Counted from the first letter of the stretch, positions 43,781 through 53,869 are shown. The stretch: DNA of 64,000 nucleotides from JANRIG01 sp033765235 (GCA_033765235.1 JANRIG010000035.1:33242-97241), one strand, 5' to 3'. A program made the numbers and translations. The notes: generated by a model from the letters alone, not told the origin.

Positions 43781-44695
43781 ATGTCGCAAAACATAAGTAC
43801 CGAACATGTAAAATCCATCAGCAATCTTGAGCTGCTTGCACGCCAAATTGTAGAGGGATTTATTACGGGGTTGCACAAATCGCCTTTTCATGGCTTTTCG
43901 GTAGAGTTTGCAGAGCATAGGCTATACAATACCGGAGAAAGCACCAGACATATAGACTGGAAGGTTTATTCCAAAACTGATAAACTATTTATCAAAAAAT
44001 ATGAAGAGGAGACCAATATGCGCAGTGTGATTCTGCTCGACATTTCATCTTCTATGTATTATCCTATACCTCAGGCAGGTAAGTTGCGATTTGCTATACA
44101 AGCCGCAGCAGCTCTCATGTACTTGCTATCCAGACAGCGCGACGCAGTGGGTTATATCACGTTTGACAACAAAATTATATACAGATCTGACATTAAGTCT
44201 AATACAGTACATATTCGCAATATGATAGAGCAGCTGTCTACCCTACTTGACAGTACTCCGCCCAAAAATAATACAACAAAAATAGCTCCTGTGCTTCATA
44301 GCATAGCTGAGAGCATACACAAGCGCTCAATGGTAGTGATATTTAGCGATTTTTTTGATAATCCTGATAATACAAATGAAATTTTTGATGCTATCAAGCA
44401 TCTCAAGCACAAGCAGCACGAAATAATAATATTTCATGTAAAAGACACGATGACAGAAGATAATTTGCAATTTGAGCAACGCCCTTATAGTTTTATAGAT
44501 GTAGAAACCGGGCAAAAGATTAAACTATTGCCACATCAGTTGGCAGACTTGTATAAAAGTAAGATAAATGCTTGGAACGAGTCTATCAAAATAAGATGCG
44601 GTCAATATAAAATAGACTATGTAGAAGCTGATGTGCACAAAGATTTTAGGCAGGTACTCATGCCATTTTTTATAAAAAGAGCCAAAATGGGATGA
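43781..44695 (+). CDS. DUF58 / von Willebrand A-like protein
   Basis: A 304-residue protein. The DUF58 core RHIDWKVYSKTDKLFIKKYEEETN is followed by a vWA-type metal-site motif LLDISSSM (D87, S89, S91). Family members often work with MoxR AAA ATPases as chaperones for metal cofactor or membrane-complex assembly, but no MoxR gene adjoins here. No signal peptide or membrane helix. Confidence 0.88.
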   Translation: MSQNISTEHVKSISNLELLARQIVEGFITGLHKSPFHGFSVEFAEHRLYNTGESTRHIDWKVYSKTDKLFIKKYEEETNMRSVILLDISSSMYYPIPQAGKLRFAIQAAAALMYLLSRQRDAVGYITFDNKIIYRSDIKSNTVHIRNMIEQLSTLLDSTPPKNNTTKIAPVLHSIAESIHKRSMVVIFSDFFDNPDNTNEIFDAIKHLKHKQHEIIIFHVKDTMTEDNLQFEQRPYSFIDVETGQKIKLLPHQLADLYKSKINAWNESIKIRCGQYKIDYVEADVHKDFRQVLMPFFIKRAKMG

Positions 44696-44789
44696 TTATT
44701 TAGAGTTTAATAAGGTTTTAGAAAACCAAATTCAAGATAATACTGTGGGCTGATATCTTTTCAAATTAGAGTATTGAATTATTATTTTT

Positions 44790-45011
44790 TCAATACTCAT
44801 CTTCGTTGAAAAAAAAGTCATCCTTGGTAGGGTAGTCCGGCCATATCTCTTCTATATTTTCGTAAGGTTGACCATCATCTTCAAGTTCTTGGAGGTTTTC
44901 TACCACTTCCATGGGAGCGCCGGTGCGCACGGCAAAATCTATCAATTCATCTTTGGTGGCCGGCCAGGGTGCATCTTCTAAGTATGATGCCAGTTCGAGT
45001 GTCCAATACAT
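44790..45011 (-). CDS. DUF2795 small acidic protein
   Basis: A 73-residue, very acidic protein (MYWTLELASYLEDAPWPATK, ending TKDDFFFNEDEY) that matches the DUF2795 family, widely conserved in Bacteroidota. Function unknown. A TACTTTTG -7 box with a TTG 18 bases upstream lies about 27 bases before its ATG on the minus strand, so it is probably a separate transcription unit. Confidence 0.88.
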   Translation of the reverse strand: MYWTLELASYLEDAPWPATKDELIDFAVRTGAPMEVVENLQELEDDGQPYENIEEIWPDYPTKDDFFFNEDEY

Positions 45012-45037
45012 AATAATCCTTCTATTTTAATTTTTCG

Positions 45038-45066
45038 CAAAAGTATAAAATAATTATAATTAGCAA
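45038..45066 (-). promoter_or_regulatory. Promoter of the DUF2795 gene
   Basis: Minus strand: TTG (45066-45064), 18 bases, TACTTTTG (45045-45038), followed by CG. A good consensus match with a leader of about 20 bases before the ATG at 45011. Confidence 0.5.
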
Positions 45067-45104
45067 ATAACTTTTTGATAATTATAAAAAACTAGGTTAA
45101 ACAT

Positions 45105-46442
45105 CTATCTTTCAGTAGCTTTTAGGTATTTTTGTTCCCACTCGCTCAATAGTTTTTGTTTGATGAGCAGATTTTTTTTCTGTAGCTCGAGTTTTGAAGC
45201 AAATAATTTGTCGGCATTGTTGCCATCTTGAAACTCTGATGGCATTACATAAAAGTTGTTTTCAAAATTTTCTATATGCTCTTGGGTTTTTATTATTACA
45301 TCTTTTAGTATCAATATTTGCACACGAAGTTTTTCCACGGGGTTGAGCATGTTAAATGCCGGAAACTTGCGCTGGGCTTGTTTTAATATGAAATACTTGT
45401 CAAGCGTGAGGGTGGCAGTGTATCTGAAGATATTATTCAAGTCTAAAAACTCTTTGGAGTTGCGCACATGTCCAATTTTTTTCCAGTTGTCATACATCTG
45501 CTTCACAAGTTCATCGCCATTTTCGGGCATATCTTTGTGTATGAATAACAAATTGTTATAAATCTCTTTTAGTTTGTCGAGTTTCACCTGCTCTAAGTTG
45601 GCCAGAGGCGAGGGTGTGTGAGGTGTTCTTTTGGCTTTGCTTTCTTTAAATTCTTTGAGGTACTCTTTTTTTATGGTTTTAAAACGTGTAATGATAGGTT
45701 CGAGCATTTTTTTGGGTACCAAACCTACCTTTTTCCATTCTGTGGTGAGGGCTTTCATTTGTGGCATACCCTCTGCAAAGTTTTTGTTTTGCGCTATGAG
45801 TTCTGCCCTATCAGCCAGCCATGAATATTTGAGTATTTTTTTGTCTATGATTTTGCTTCTTTCATCATAGAATACTTGACGGCGGTTAAAGAAGTGGGTT
45901 AATAGACTAGTAAATTGATTTTGTATTACTTCCTCGCTTTCTTTGTCTACCGCACCTATCTTTATCCAGCGGGTTTTTATATCTTTGATAGCTTCTGAAG
46001 CCTCTTTCCAATCCGAACTGTCTTTAATAGCTTCTATTTCGGCTAATATAGCTTGCTTGAGTGCTAGGTTTTTGACCCGATTTTTTTGTATTATATCATG
46101 AAGCAGTACTTCGGCTGTTTCTATTTTTTTGAGAATTATTTTATAATCTCCCAAGCCTAAATACACATTTACCTGCTCTTTGAGGTAAAGTAGTTTTTGC
46201 AAATATGAGCCTTTGTTTTCAGCTTGATTTATTTTGGCTATGAGATCATCTACTTTTTGCTCAAACTTGACAAATCTGTCTTCATAATATTTTATGGTAT
46301 CTTCCTGAGTTGACTTTACCACACCCAGTTCGCGTGGTTTATAATCTAAGAAAGCGTTAAGTATGAGTTTATCTTTTTTAAAGGTTCCGAAAGGGTGCAT
46401 ATTACTCTTTTCTATTTTTTGTTTTTTTATAGGGTTCGGCAT
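45105..46442 (-). CDS. DUF349 repeat protein
   Basis: A 445-residue, highly charged helical protein with several DUF349 repeats, recognisable by W-x-x-x-G-x-V patterns followed by R and F residues (TRWIKIGAVDKESEEVI, TEWKKVGLVPKKMLEPI, DNWKKIGHVRNSKEFL). Cytoplasmic; function unclear. Start: the open frame extends to a TTG at 46451, but that TTG forms part of a promoter -7 box, so ATG at 46442 is chosen. It may therefore be leaderless. Confidence 0.85.
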   Translation of the reverse strand: MPNPIKKQKIEKSNMHPFGTFKKDKLILNAFLDYKPRELGVVKSTQEDTIKYYEDRFVKFEQKVDDLIAKINQAENKGSYLQKLLYLKEQVNVYLGLGDYKIILKKIETAEVLLHDIIQKNRVKNLALKQAILAEIEAIKDSSDWKEASEAIKDIKTRWIKIGAVDKESEEVIQNQFTSLLTHFFNRRQVFYDERSKIIDKKILKYSWLADRAELIAQNKNFAEGMPQMKALTTEWKKVGLVPKKMLEPIITRFKTIKKEYLKEFKESKAKRTPHTPSPLANLEQVKLDKLKEIYNNLLFIHKDMPENGDELVKQMYDNWKKIGHVRNSKEFLDLNNIFRYTATLTLDKYFILKQAQRKFPAFNMLNPVEKLRVQILILKDVIIKTQEHIENFENNFYVMPSEFQDGNNADKLFASKLELQKKNLLIKQKLLSEWEQKYLKATER

Positions 46443-46448
46443 TTTTGG

Positions 46449-46479
46449 CAAAAATAATATTATTTATACTTCTTCGCAA
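46449..46479 (-). promoter_or_regulatory. Promoter of the DUF349 gene, possibly leaderless
   Basis: Minus strand: TTG (46479-46477), 20 bases, TATTTTTG (46456-46449), with the ATG at 46442 only six bases further on. A full consensus match, overlapping the end of the GH63-like gene. Confidence 0.5.
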
Positions 46480-49012
46480 TTAAATATGCAATTATTGATG
46501 TCCATCCTGTTTGGTGTGAGGCGCCATACCCTGTGCCTGTGTCAGGGTTGAAGTATTCGTAATATAGTATATGTTGGTTAATATCAGGCGTTAACTGCAG
46601 AATATTGTGCCCTGAATATATAGGTCTGCCTATGCTGGAGTCTAAAAAAATGGAGGCTAATCGGTCAATAATATTTTTTGCAATGTCTTCCAAATTTTTT
46701 ATTTTAGAGGTATTTGAAGGGAAATTTATGGCAAAATCATCGCCATAAAATCCATGCAGCCGATACAAAGCTTCTATTATTACATAGTTTACAGGCATCC
46801 ATACAGGTCCTCGCCAGTTGGAGTTTTCGCCAAAGTCTGTGGTGAGCGACTCTGCGGGGTGGTACCTTAGCTCGTGTTTTTGATTGCCTATTTCAAAAAT
46901 GTAAGGGTTTACGGCATACTCTTTGCTGAGTGATCTTATACCAAAGGGTGCTAAAAACTCTTGTTCGTGGCAAAGTTTGAATAGTAGTTTTGGAAGCCTC
47001 TTCAAGGGCACTGCAGTGAATAATATTTGTGTGTCTGATAGTACTATGTGCGACCTGTATGAGAGATTGTTGTCACATAGATTTTTTATTTCATTCACAA
47101 ATTCTGCTTTTATCTCTGATAGTGAGATAGTTTCTATAGCAGCCATTGGTATAAATCCTACAATAGATTTGCATTTGAGAGGTATGGTGGTGCCATCTTC
47201 ATGGAATATGATGTCGTGGTAAAAATCTGTATCGTGCAGCCACAATTTATCATTGAGGTCTGTAGCTATGGCTATGAACTCAGATATGTATTTATGAGCA
47301 TTGGCAGTATCATTTGGGTTGAGCATAAGAGTGGCTTTGGCTATTTGTAGGGCATAAGCTGCCATCCATCCTGTGGCATCGGACTGGTAAAGGGTTTGCC
47401 CTTTGGGCAACTCACGTCCGCGGTCTATGGCAGATACATTGTCGAGACCCAAAAAGCCCCCTTTATATATATAGTATGTAGGATGCTTGTGAATATTTGT
47501 CCACCATGCAAAATTTTTAGTGAGTGCGGGCAATGCTTTGGAAAGTATTATTGATATATCAAGTTGCGCAGGATACAGTTCATCAGCAATCTCCAGTATT
47601 TTCAATATCCCCATCAAGTGTACAGGTGGGTTTGTGTCACCGTACGCCCATTCATAAGCAGGCAATGCACCTTGGGCATTCATATATCTGTGTTCCAAAA
47701 ACATAAGCATTTGCTCAATGGCAAAGTCAGGGTCTATTTGTGCTATGGGTATGCAGTGAAATGCCAAATCCCACGCTGCATACCATGGGTATTCCCACTT
47801 ATCGGGCATTGATATAATATCATGATTATCAATATTTTGCCAATGTGCATTGCGCCCATTGAGCCTTAATGCAGATGGTGGGTGCTGCCTTTCATCGCCA
47901 TATAACCATTTTTTTACATTAAATTCATAATACATTTTGCCCCACATCAGTCCAGACCATGCCAATTTTTGGATATCTTTCAAGCCCGTATTGGGTATAT
48001 TTTTTTGTAAATTTGAGTAATATAGGTCGCAATTGTTTTTTGCCATCATAAATAAGGCATCAAAGTCTTGAAATGGAGCTTTATTTTGTTTTAATGTTGA
48101 TTTTTTGAGTCTTAATCGCAATATTTTTTCTTTTTTTGGTGCAATAGTGTGTGCTATCCATATACAGCTCTTTGTACCTTGGTGCAGTGGGTTCACAGCT
48201 CCAGTATCACCTTTTACAATATAGTTGTGAAAAGCATCTTTAGGATATGCTGATGCTCCGGGTAGTCCAAACAGCCTCTCTGCATTGGTTTCATTGTCGC
48301 AAAATAGGGGAGTGCCTGCTTCAGTGTGCAAGTAATAGTTGCCAATAACAGGATGTGTACATATTATAATGGTTTCATTATGCTTTTTTATCAATGGTTT
48401 ATCACTTTCATGTGCCCAGCTCCATGTATTTCTGCACCAGAGTGTAGGTACAAGGTGCAGAATAGCATCTTCCGTTGACATATTTTGGGCAGTAATCTTT
48501 ATGAGTATGTCTTCATGGTCTGCTTTGGCATATTCTATGGTAATGTTAAAATAACTGTTTTGGTTAAAACAACCCGTGTCATATATTTCATATTCAGGTT
48601 GGTACACATTTCTGCTAAGATTTGGCTCTACTACGCCCCAATAGTCATACTTTTTGGTAGGATACTTATATAGGTATTTCATATAAATATGCTGCGGATG
48701 GTTATCAAGATAGTAATATAGCTCTTTCACATCTTCATTATGATTGCCTTGTGTGCCTGTGAGGCCAAATAGTCGTTCTTTGAGTATGTCATCATGCCCG
48801 TTCCACATGGCCAGTGCAAAGCACATAAGCTGTCTGTCGTCTGATATACCGGCTATGCCGTCTTCTCCCCAACGGTAGGTGCGTGAGCGTGCATGGTCGT
48901 GCGGGAAAAACTCCCAAGCAGTGCCGTGTTCACTATAGTCCTCACGCACAGTACCCCACTGGCGTTCAGACAGATAGGGACCAAATTTATATTTTGAGCC
49001 ACGCTTGCCCAT
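46460..49012 (-). CDS. GH63-like glucosidase
   Basis: An 850-residue protein of the MGH1/GH63-like glycosidase group. It starts with FGPYLSERQWGTVREDYSEHGTAWEFFPHDHARSR (in pieces: YLSERQWGTVREDYS, WEFFPHDHARSRTYRWGEDG), has an (alpha/alpha)6-barrel region from about 380 (WDLAFHCIPIAQIDPDFA, GFLGLDNVSAIDRG) and ends NPDTGTGYGASHQTGWTSI. These enzymes hydrolyse or transfer glucose residues; the substrate is unknown. No signal peptide, so probably cytoplasmic. Confidence 0.88.
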   Translation of the reverse strand: MGKRGSKYKFGPYLSERQWGTVREDYSEHGTAWEFFPHDHARSRTYRWGEDGIAGISDDRQLMCFALAMWNGHDDILKERLFGLTGTQGNHNEDVKELYYYLDNHPQHIYMKYLYKYPTKKYDYWGVVEPNLSRNVYQPEYEIYDTGCFNQNSYFNITIEYAKADHEDILIKITAQNMSTEDAILHLVPTLWCRNTWSWAHESDKPLIKKHNETIIICTHPVIGNYYLHTEAGTPLFCDNETNAERLFGLPGASAYPKDAFHNYIVKGDTGAVNPLHQGTKSCIWIAHTIAPKKEKILRLRLKKSTLKQNKAPFQDFDALFMMAKNNCDLYYSNLQKNIPNTGLKDIQKLAWSGLMWGKMYYEFNVKKWLYGDERQHPPSALRLNGRNAHWQNIDNHDIISMPDKWEYPWYAAWDLAFHCIPIAQIDPDFAIEQMLMFLEHRYMNAQGALPAYEWAYGDTNPPVHLMGILKILEIADELYPAQLDISIILSKALPALTKNFAWWTNIHKHPTYYIYKGGFLGLDNVSAIDRGRELPKGQTLYQSDATGWMAAYALQIAKATLMLNPNDTANAHKYISEFIAIATDLNDKLWLHDTDFYHDIIFHEDGTTIPLKCKSIVGFIPMAAIETISLSEIKAEFVNEIKNLCDNNLSYRSHIVLSDTQILFTAVPLKRLPKLLFKLCHEQEFLAPFGIRSLSKEYAVNPYIFEIGNQKHELRYHPAESLTTDFGENSNWRGPVWMPVNYVIIEALYRLHGFYGDDFAINFPSNTSKIKNLEDIAKNIIDRLASIFLDSSIGRPIYSGHNILQLTPDINQHILYYEYFNPDTGTGYGASHQTGWTSIIAYLIAKKYK

Positions 49013-49259
49013 ACATTATCATTTATTATTAATAATAAAAAAATATTATAAAGCACGAATATATCCTTAATTTGGCTATATGATACGATGTATATTGTAA
49101 TAATACCTTAATTGATAGGATTTAGGTATATTTTTATCATTCAGAGATAATAATCTTCATAATACAGCTTATTTTGGTACACCAAATTTATTATTTACCC
49201 AATATTTTTTACTAATAGCCATTATATAATTATAATTGTACCATATTTTTCATAATCAA

Positions 49260-50801
49260 ATGATATCTAAAACCTATGGATGTGCAGTATTTGGGGTAAA
49301 TGCTTACTTAGTTACCATAGAGGGCACAGTAAATCAAGGCACCAAATTTTTTATGGTAGGGCTGCCGGATAGTGCGGTGAAAGAAAGCGAACAGCGTGTA
49401 GAGGCAGCCATAAAATTTTACGGGTATAAAATGCCACGCCAAAAAGTAGTGGTAAACCTTGCCCCAGCAGATATACGCAAAGAAGGCTCCGCCTACGACC
49501 TGTCTATAGCCCTCACCATACTACATGCATCGGAGCAGATATCTTCTGACATGCTTGATAAGTATATGATAATGGGTGAGTTGGGCTTAGATGGCGTACT
49601 AAGACCCATCAAAGGAGTGCTCCCTATAGCCATAGAAGCACGCAAACTGGGCATGAAAGGATTTGTGCTGCCTGAGGAAAATGCCAAAGAAGCTGCAATA
49701 GTGAATAATTTGGATGTGATAGGAGTGAATAATATGAAAGAGGCTATTGATTTTTTTGAGGGGCGCAGCAATATAATACCTCTCAAAGTAGACACCCGAG
49801 AAATATTTTCACACACTGCAAGCCATTTTGATTTGGATTTTTCGCAGGTACAAGGTCAGGAAAATATAAAACGCGCCATGGAAATAGCTGCTGCAGGAGG
49901 GCACAATGTGATTATGATAGGTCCACCCGGTGCAGGCAAAACCATGCTTGCCAAGCGGCTGCCTACCATACTGCCGCCACTCACCCTGCACGAGGCACTC
50001 GAAACCACCAAGATACACTCTGTAGCTGGCAAATTGGGCAAAACAGGCTCACTCATTTCTACACGCCCATTTCGCTCACCTCATCATACTATCAGCGATG
50101 TGGCTTTGGTAGGTGGTGGAGTAAACCCTCAACCCGGCGAAATCTCACTCTCTCATAATGGGGTGCTATTTCTCGATGAGTTGCCCGAGTTTAAGCGTAC
50201 TGTGCTCGAGGTCATGAGGCAGCCACTCGAAGAACGCAAAATAGCCATATCAAGGGCTAAAATATCAGTAGAGTTTCCATCCAGTTTCATGCTCATAGCC
50301 AGCATGAACCCATGCCCATGCGGATACTATAACCACCCCGAAAAAGAGTGTGTATGTGGTCCGGGAGTAGTGCAAAAATATCTTAACAAAATAAGCGGTC
50401 CACTGCTCGACCGTATAGACATACACATAGAGGTGACCCCCGTAAAATTTGAACAAATAAGCAGCGACCGCAAAAACGAACCCAGCGAGCTAATACGCAA
50501 CCGTGTAATAAAAGCCAGAGATATACAAAGAAAAAGATTTGAAAAACACGAAGGGGTTTATAGCAATGCCATGATGAGCAGCCAAATGGTAAAAGAAGTA
50601 TGCAAAATTAATGAGCAGGGCAAACTACTGCTCCAAAAAGCCATGGAGCGCCTTGGCCTATCTGCCAGAGCTTATGACCGAATACTCAAAGTAGCACGCA
50701 CCATAGCAGACTTATCAAATAGTGATGATATAAAAATTGAGCATTTGGCAGAAGCCATACAGTATCGCAGCCTCGACCGTGAAAACTGGGGAGGTATGTG
50801 A
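49260..50801 (+). CDS. comM: YifB/ComM-family Mg-chelatase-like AAA ATPase
   Basis: A 513-residue YifB/ComM protein: N-terminal Lon-protease-like domain (GLPDSAVKESEQRVEAAIKF, VNLAPADIRKEGSAYDLSIA), central Mg-chelatase-like AAA module with Walker A GPPGAGKTM and Walker B LFLDELPEF, then RPFRSPHHT and the C-terminal domain. In Haemophilus-type bacteria ComM is a helicase that aids branch migration in transformation. ATG at 49260 is preferred; the open frame could extend to a TTG at 49236. Single gene. Confidence 0.93.
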   Translation: MISKTYGCAVFGVNAYLVTIEGTVNQGTKFFMVGLPDSAVKESEQRVEAAIKFYGYKMPRQKVVVNLAPADIRKEGSAYDLSIALTILHASEQISSDMLDKYMIMGELGLDGVLRPIKGVLPIAIEARKLGMKGFVLPEENAKEAAIVNNLDVIGVNNMKEAIDFFEGRSNIIPLKVDTREIFSHTASHFDLDFSQVQGQENIKRAMEIAAAGGHNVIMIGPPGAGKTMLAKRLPTILPPLTLHEALETTKIHSVAGKLGKTGSLISTRPFRSPHHTISDVALVGGGVNPQPGEISLSHNGVLFLDELPEFKRTVLEVMRQPLEERKIAISRAKISVEFPSSFMLIASMNPCPCGYYNHPEKECVCGPGVVQKYLNKISGPLLDRIDIHIEVTPVKFEQISSDRKNEPSELIRNRVIKARDIQRKRFEKHEGVYSNAMMSSQMVKEVCKINEQGKLLLQKAMERLGLSARAYDRILKVARTIADLSNSDDIKIEHLAEAIQYRSLDRENWGGM

Positions 50802-51048
50802 GATTTTTTTTGTTATTTTTTTTAGAAATATAAACATAAATGGAGCATGATTAATACAAATTGCTCAATAGGGTTTTTTATGAGCACTGTAATATAAGAA
50901 AATCTGTACTTTAAGTGAGAACTCATATTCAACATAGTATAGTGACGAACTTTAATAAAACAAAGTGACTGATAATAGTGTAGTTAGCTTGTAGCAAAAA
51001 AAGTGTATTTGAGTTTAATCACATATTATACCATGTGCCAAAATATTG

Positions 51049-52158
51049 TCAATGCTTATGCAAAGTATTTTTGTCATGTGCATCTTTATCACAATCATCG
51101 TCAGCATTGAGTTTTGTTTTTTGCAGGTTTTTGTAAGTGAGCAAATGCATGAAGCTGCAACAACAATCGTGCTCGTACATATGATGCACACCCGGCACAA
51201 AAGACTCTGACCTTATCTTAGCATCTTCTTTCCATTGGTTGCGCTCACGCTCCATTTCTTGTTTTTCTTCTTCGGTAAATTTGAGGTCTATCACCACAGA
51301 GAGGTCCGGCTGGCCGGCATCTACCCAAGCGGTATACCAAAAGTCGCCTATCATTTTTATAGATGCACGCATGCGCCTCTCCACTTGCCCATTGAGCATA
51401 TCATGATAGGCTTTAGAAAAATCTTTGGAATATACCCTCACCGTTTGCCCGTTGCGCTCTTCGTAGCCATATTTTTTGTCTTCAGTAAATTTTTTGGTGA
51501 GCAGTTTTTCAAACCCAAATACAGAGTCAAGTGCCAAGTGCGCCTCTGTGGTAGCCTGCCATGCACGCAGTTGTGTGTTTTTTAGGTATTGGGCTTGCCC
51601 CACAAAAAAGTCATAGTCTTTGGCAAACAGCTCAGGCAACCTTGATTCCCAAAATCCATGTATGCCATATTGCCCGCTATATTGCCCATTGTAGTTGTGG
51701 GTACTATGCAGGGGCACATTACCATCTGCTATGTAGTGCCCCAAGTCTGCTGATATGCGCAGTATGGCTTTGCCATCCACTTTCTTAAATGCATCCGTAA
51801 GTTGGTATCGCATACGGTTCACAAACCATGGATTTATACCGTTTTCCATGAGTGAGTCTTCGCCGTATTTTTCTACGGCATCTTTCCAGTAGCGAGGCAG
51901 CTTGTATATGGCACTATCGCCATATAGGTCAGCATCTATATAGTGACGCGGTGCTTCACCTTCTACGGTGTAGCGCCTGTTGTCGGGGTTCACAGCATTT
52001 TCGGTAAGGTACACAATGTGAGTTTTGTAAAATGTAACCATCTCCGGGGGCAAGGTAAACACAGCGAGCCTATTGATGCGCTGATGCGCAAAAAAACCCC
52101 ACCCATTCACTACAAAGGTATTAAGAATAAGTAGAAAGCATACAATGATTATTCTCAT
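51049..52158 (-). CDS. Secreted zinc-dependent phospholipase C / S1-P1 nuclease-like protein
   Basis: A 369-residue secreted protein whose mature form should begin with Trp20 after the signal peptide (VVNG/WGFFAHQRINRLA), the feature that lets Trp act as a zinc ligand. Other ligands are visible: His in PRHYIDAD, and the run GHYIADGNVPLHSTHNYNG followed by GIHGFWE. This fits the shared fold of zinc phospholipase C and S1/P1 nucleases; PLC-like is the usual label for Bacteroidota members. A Cys/His/Asp-rich tail (EHDCCC, DDDCDKDAHDK) may bind metal. Confidence 0.82.
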   Translation of the reverse strand: MRIIIVCFLLILNTFVVNGWGFFAHQRINRLAVFTLPPEMVTFYKTHIVYLTENAVNPDNRRYTVEGEAPRHYIDADLYGDSAIYKLPRYWKDAVEKYGEDSLMENGINPWFVNRMRYQLTDAFKKVDGKAILRISADLGHYIADGNVPLHSTHNYNGQYSGQYGIHGFWESRLPELFAKDYDFFVGQAQYLKNTQLRAWQATTEAHLALDSVFGFEKLLTKKFTEDKKYGYEERNGQTVRVYSKDFSKAYHDMLNGQVERRMRASIKMIGDFWYTAWVDAGQPDLSVVIDLKFTEEEKQEMERERNQWKEDAKIRSESFVPGVHHMYEHDCCCSFMHLLTYKNLQKTKLNADDDCDKDAHDKNTLHKH

Positions 52159-52365
52159 AGTGGTAAAATTAATAATACAGTGTTAAGTTAATGTTAAATG
52201 TTTAATAATTTATCAAAACAAAATAATCTACAATGTGGTTATCTGTAATTTCAAGAATAATCATCGATATTGATTATATATGTGTCACATAAACAATATA
52301 ATTACAAATCACTTCCAAAAAAATTTAAATTTTAAAATTTAAATTTTAAAATTTAAAATTCTCAC

Positions 52366-52373
52366 TACCTTTG
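52366..52373 (+). promoter_or_regulatory. -7 box of the tRNA-Thr promoter
   Basis: TACCTTTG, 20 bases before the tRNA, followed by CAACCC. Upstream lies an AT palindrome repeat (AAATTTTAAATTT types, 52322-52360) instead of a clear TTG. Confidence 0.5.
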
Positions 52374-52393
52374 CAACCCTGATGTAATAAAAA

Positions 52394-52466
<73 letters not shown>

Positions 52467-52499
52467 CTTTTTATTAATCCATATCACTTCCCATTATTT

Positions 52500-53738
52500 G
52501 TGTCTTACCCTTTATGGCATCCGTTTGATATATTTAGCGATGTACAAAATCTCCCTGTTACACACGCCCAAGGACCTTATTTATATACACTAGACGGACG
52601 TGCTATATTAGACGGTATCTCATCATGGTGGGTCAATATACACGGGCATGCACATCCTCTCATTGCCAAAGCCATAGCTGCTCAAGCTCGCAAACTGGAG
52701 CAAATCATTTTTGCAGGATTCTCACACACCCCCGCTCTTGACCTAGCACATACACTTTGCCAAATACTACCCGGAAAGCCTGCCAAAGTTTTTTTTAGCG
52801 ACGACGGCAGCACCTCTGTGGAGGTAGCTTTGAAAATGGCATTTCAATATTATTACAACCAAGGTATATCTAAGAAAAAAATATTAGCAATATCAGGAGG
52901 TTACCACGGCGATACATTTGGTGCCATGAGTGTGGGTCACAGGGGCATATTTACACGGCCATTTCATCCTATGCTCTTCGATGTAGCCTATATACCATTG
53001 CCCACTCCTGATAATAAAGAGCTTTGTCTGAATATGGCTGAGCAATATTTGGCAAGTGGTGAGGTAGCTGCATTTATCTATGAGCCTCTCGTACAGGGCA
53101 GTGCAGGTATGCTCATGTACCCTCCTACAAACTTAGACGCACTGCTCCACTTATGCAAATCGTACCAAGTGCTCACCATAGCAGATGAGGTAATGACAGG
53201 TTTTGGGCGCACTGGCACACTATTTGCTTCTGAGCAAGGCACTGTACATCCTGATATATATTGCCTTTCCAAAGGCATCACGGGGGGCTTCATGCCGTTG
53301 GGGGCTACAGTGTGCCCACAATTTATATATGATGCATTTGATATACAAAAGCCCGAAAGTAAGTTTTTGCATGGACACTCATACACCGCAAACCCTATAG
53401 CTTGTGCAGCAGCCACCAAAAGTATTGAGATGCTGTGCAGCAAAACAGGGCAAAAAAATATGGCAAATACTACCATACAGTTGCAAGCATTGGCACAAGA
53501 TATAAAACCATGTAATAAATACCATAATGTGAGGCAATGTGGCAATATATTGGCATTTGAAATTAAAGATTCAACCCCAAATGAATATTCAAGCCCTATG
53601 AGCCAAAAATTATACAGCTACTTCATTAATCATAATATACTCTTAAGACCACTTGGCAACACTATATATATCATGCCACAATACATATGGACAGACAAAG
53701 AGTATAATATAGCAAAAAATGTATTATTAGAATATTAA
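52500..53738 (+). CDS. bioA: Adenosylmethionine-8-amino-7-oxononanoate aminotransferase
   Basis: BioA transfers the amino group of S-adenosylmethionine in biotin synthesis. It has 412 residues from GTG 52500, with ILDGISSWWVNIHGHAHPLI near the start, GGYHGDTFGAMSVG, IADEVMTGFGRTG (the Asp contacting PLP) and LSKGITGGFMPLGAT with the PLP lysine. The longer open frame begins inside the tRNA and cannot be the real start. The only partner seen here is bioD near 36 kb. Confidence 0.92.
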   Translation: MSYPLWHPFDIFSDVQNLPVTHAQGPYLYTLDGRAILDGISSWWVNIHGHAHPLIAKAIAAQARKLEQIIFAGFSHTPALDLAHTLCQILPGKPAKVFFSDDGSTSVEVALKMAFQYYYNQGISKKKILAISGGYHGDTFGAMSVGHRGIFTRPFHPMLFDVAYIPLPTPDNKELCLNMAEQYLASGEVAAFIYEPLVQGSAGMLMYPPTNLDALLHLCKSYQVLTIADEVMTGFGRTGTLFASEQGTVHPDIYCLSKGITGGFMPLGATVCPQFIYDAFDIQKPESKFLHGHSYTANPIACAAATKSIEMLCSKTGQKNMANTTIQLQALAQDIKPCNKYHNVRQCGNILAFEIKDSTPNEYSSPMSQKLYSYFINHNILLRPLGNTIYIMPQYIWTDKEYNIAKNVLLEY

Positions 53739-53798
53739 CTATACTAAATGTGAAAACAATAGTATAGGCAAACTTGAAAATTCTAATCAGATTATAGA

Positions 53799-53826
53799 TT
53801 GATATATAAAATAATATTTATTTTTG
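53799..53826 (+). promoter_or_regulatory. Promoter of ilvC
   Basis: TTG at 53799-53801, 17 bases, TATTTTTG at 53819-53826, followed by CAACC, a consensus Bacteroidota promoter. The leader to the ilvC ATG at 53870 would be about 40 bases. No leader peptide or attenuator seen. Confidence 0.55.
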
Positions 53827-53869
53827 CAACCTTAATTTTTGAAATCAATCACATAAATAAAAAAAGTAA

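Noticed and set aside
52320..52362. Possible CRISPR-like repeats in AT palindromes
   Set aside because: Units are short, palindromic and unspaced; no spacers or cas genes; no CRISPR array seen anywhere in the window.
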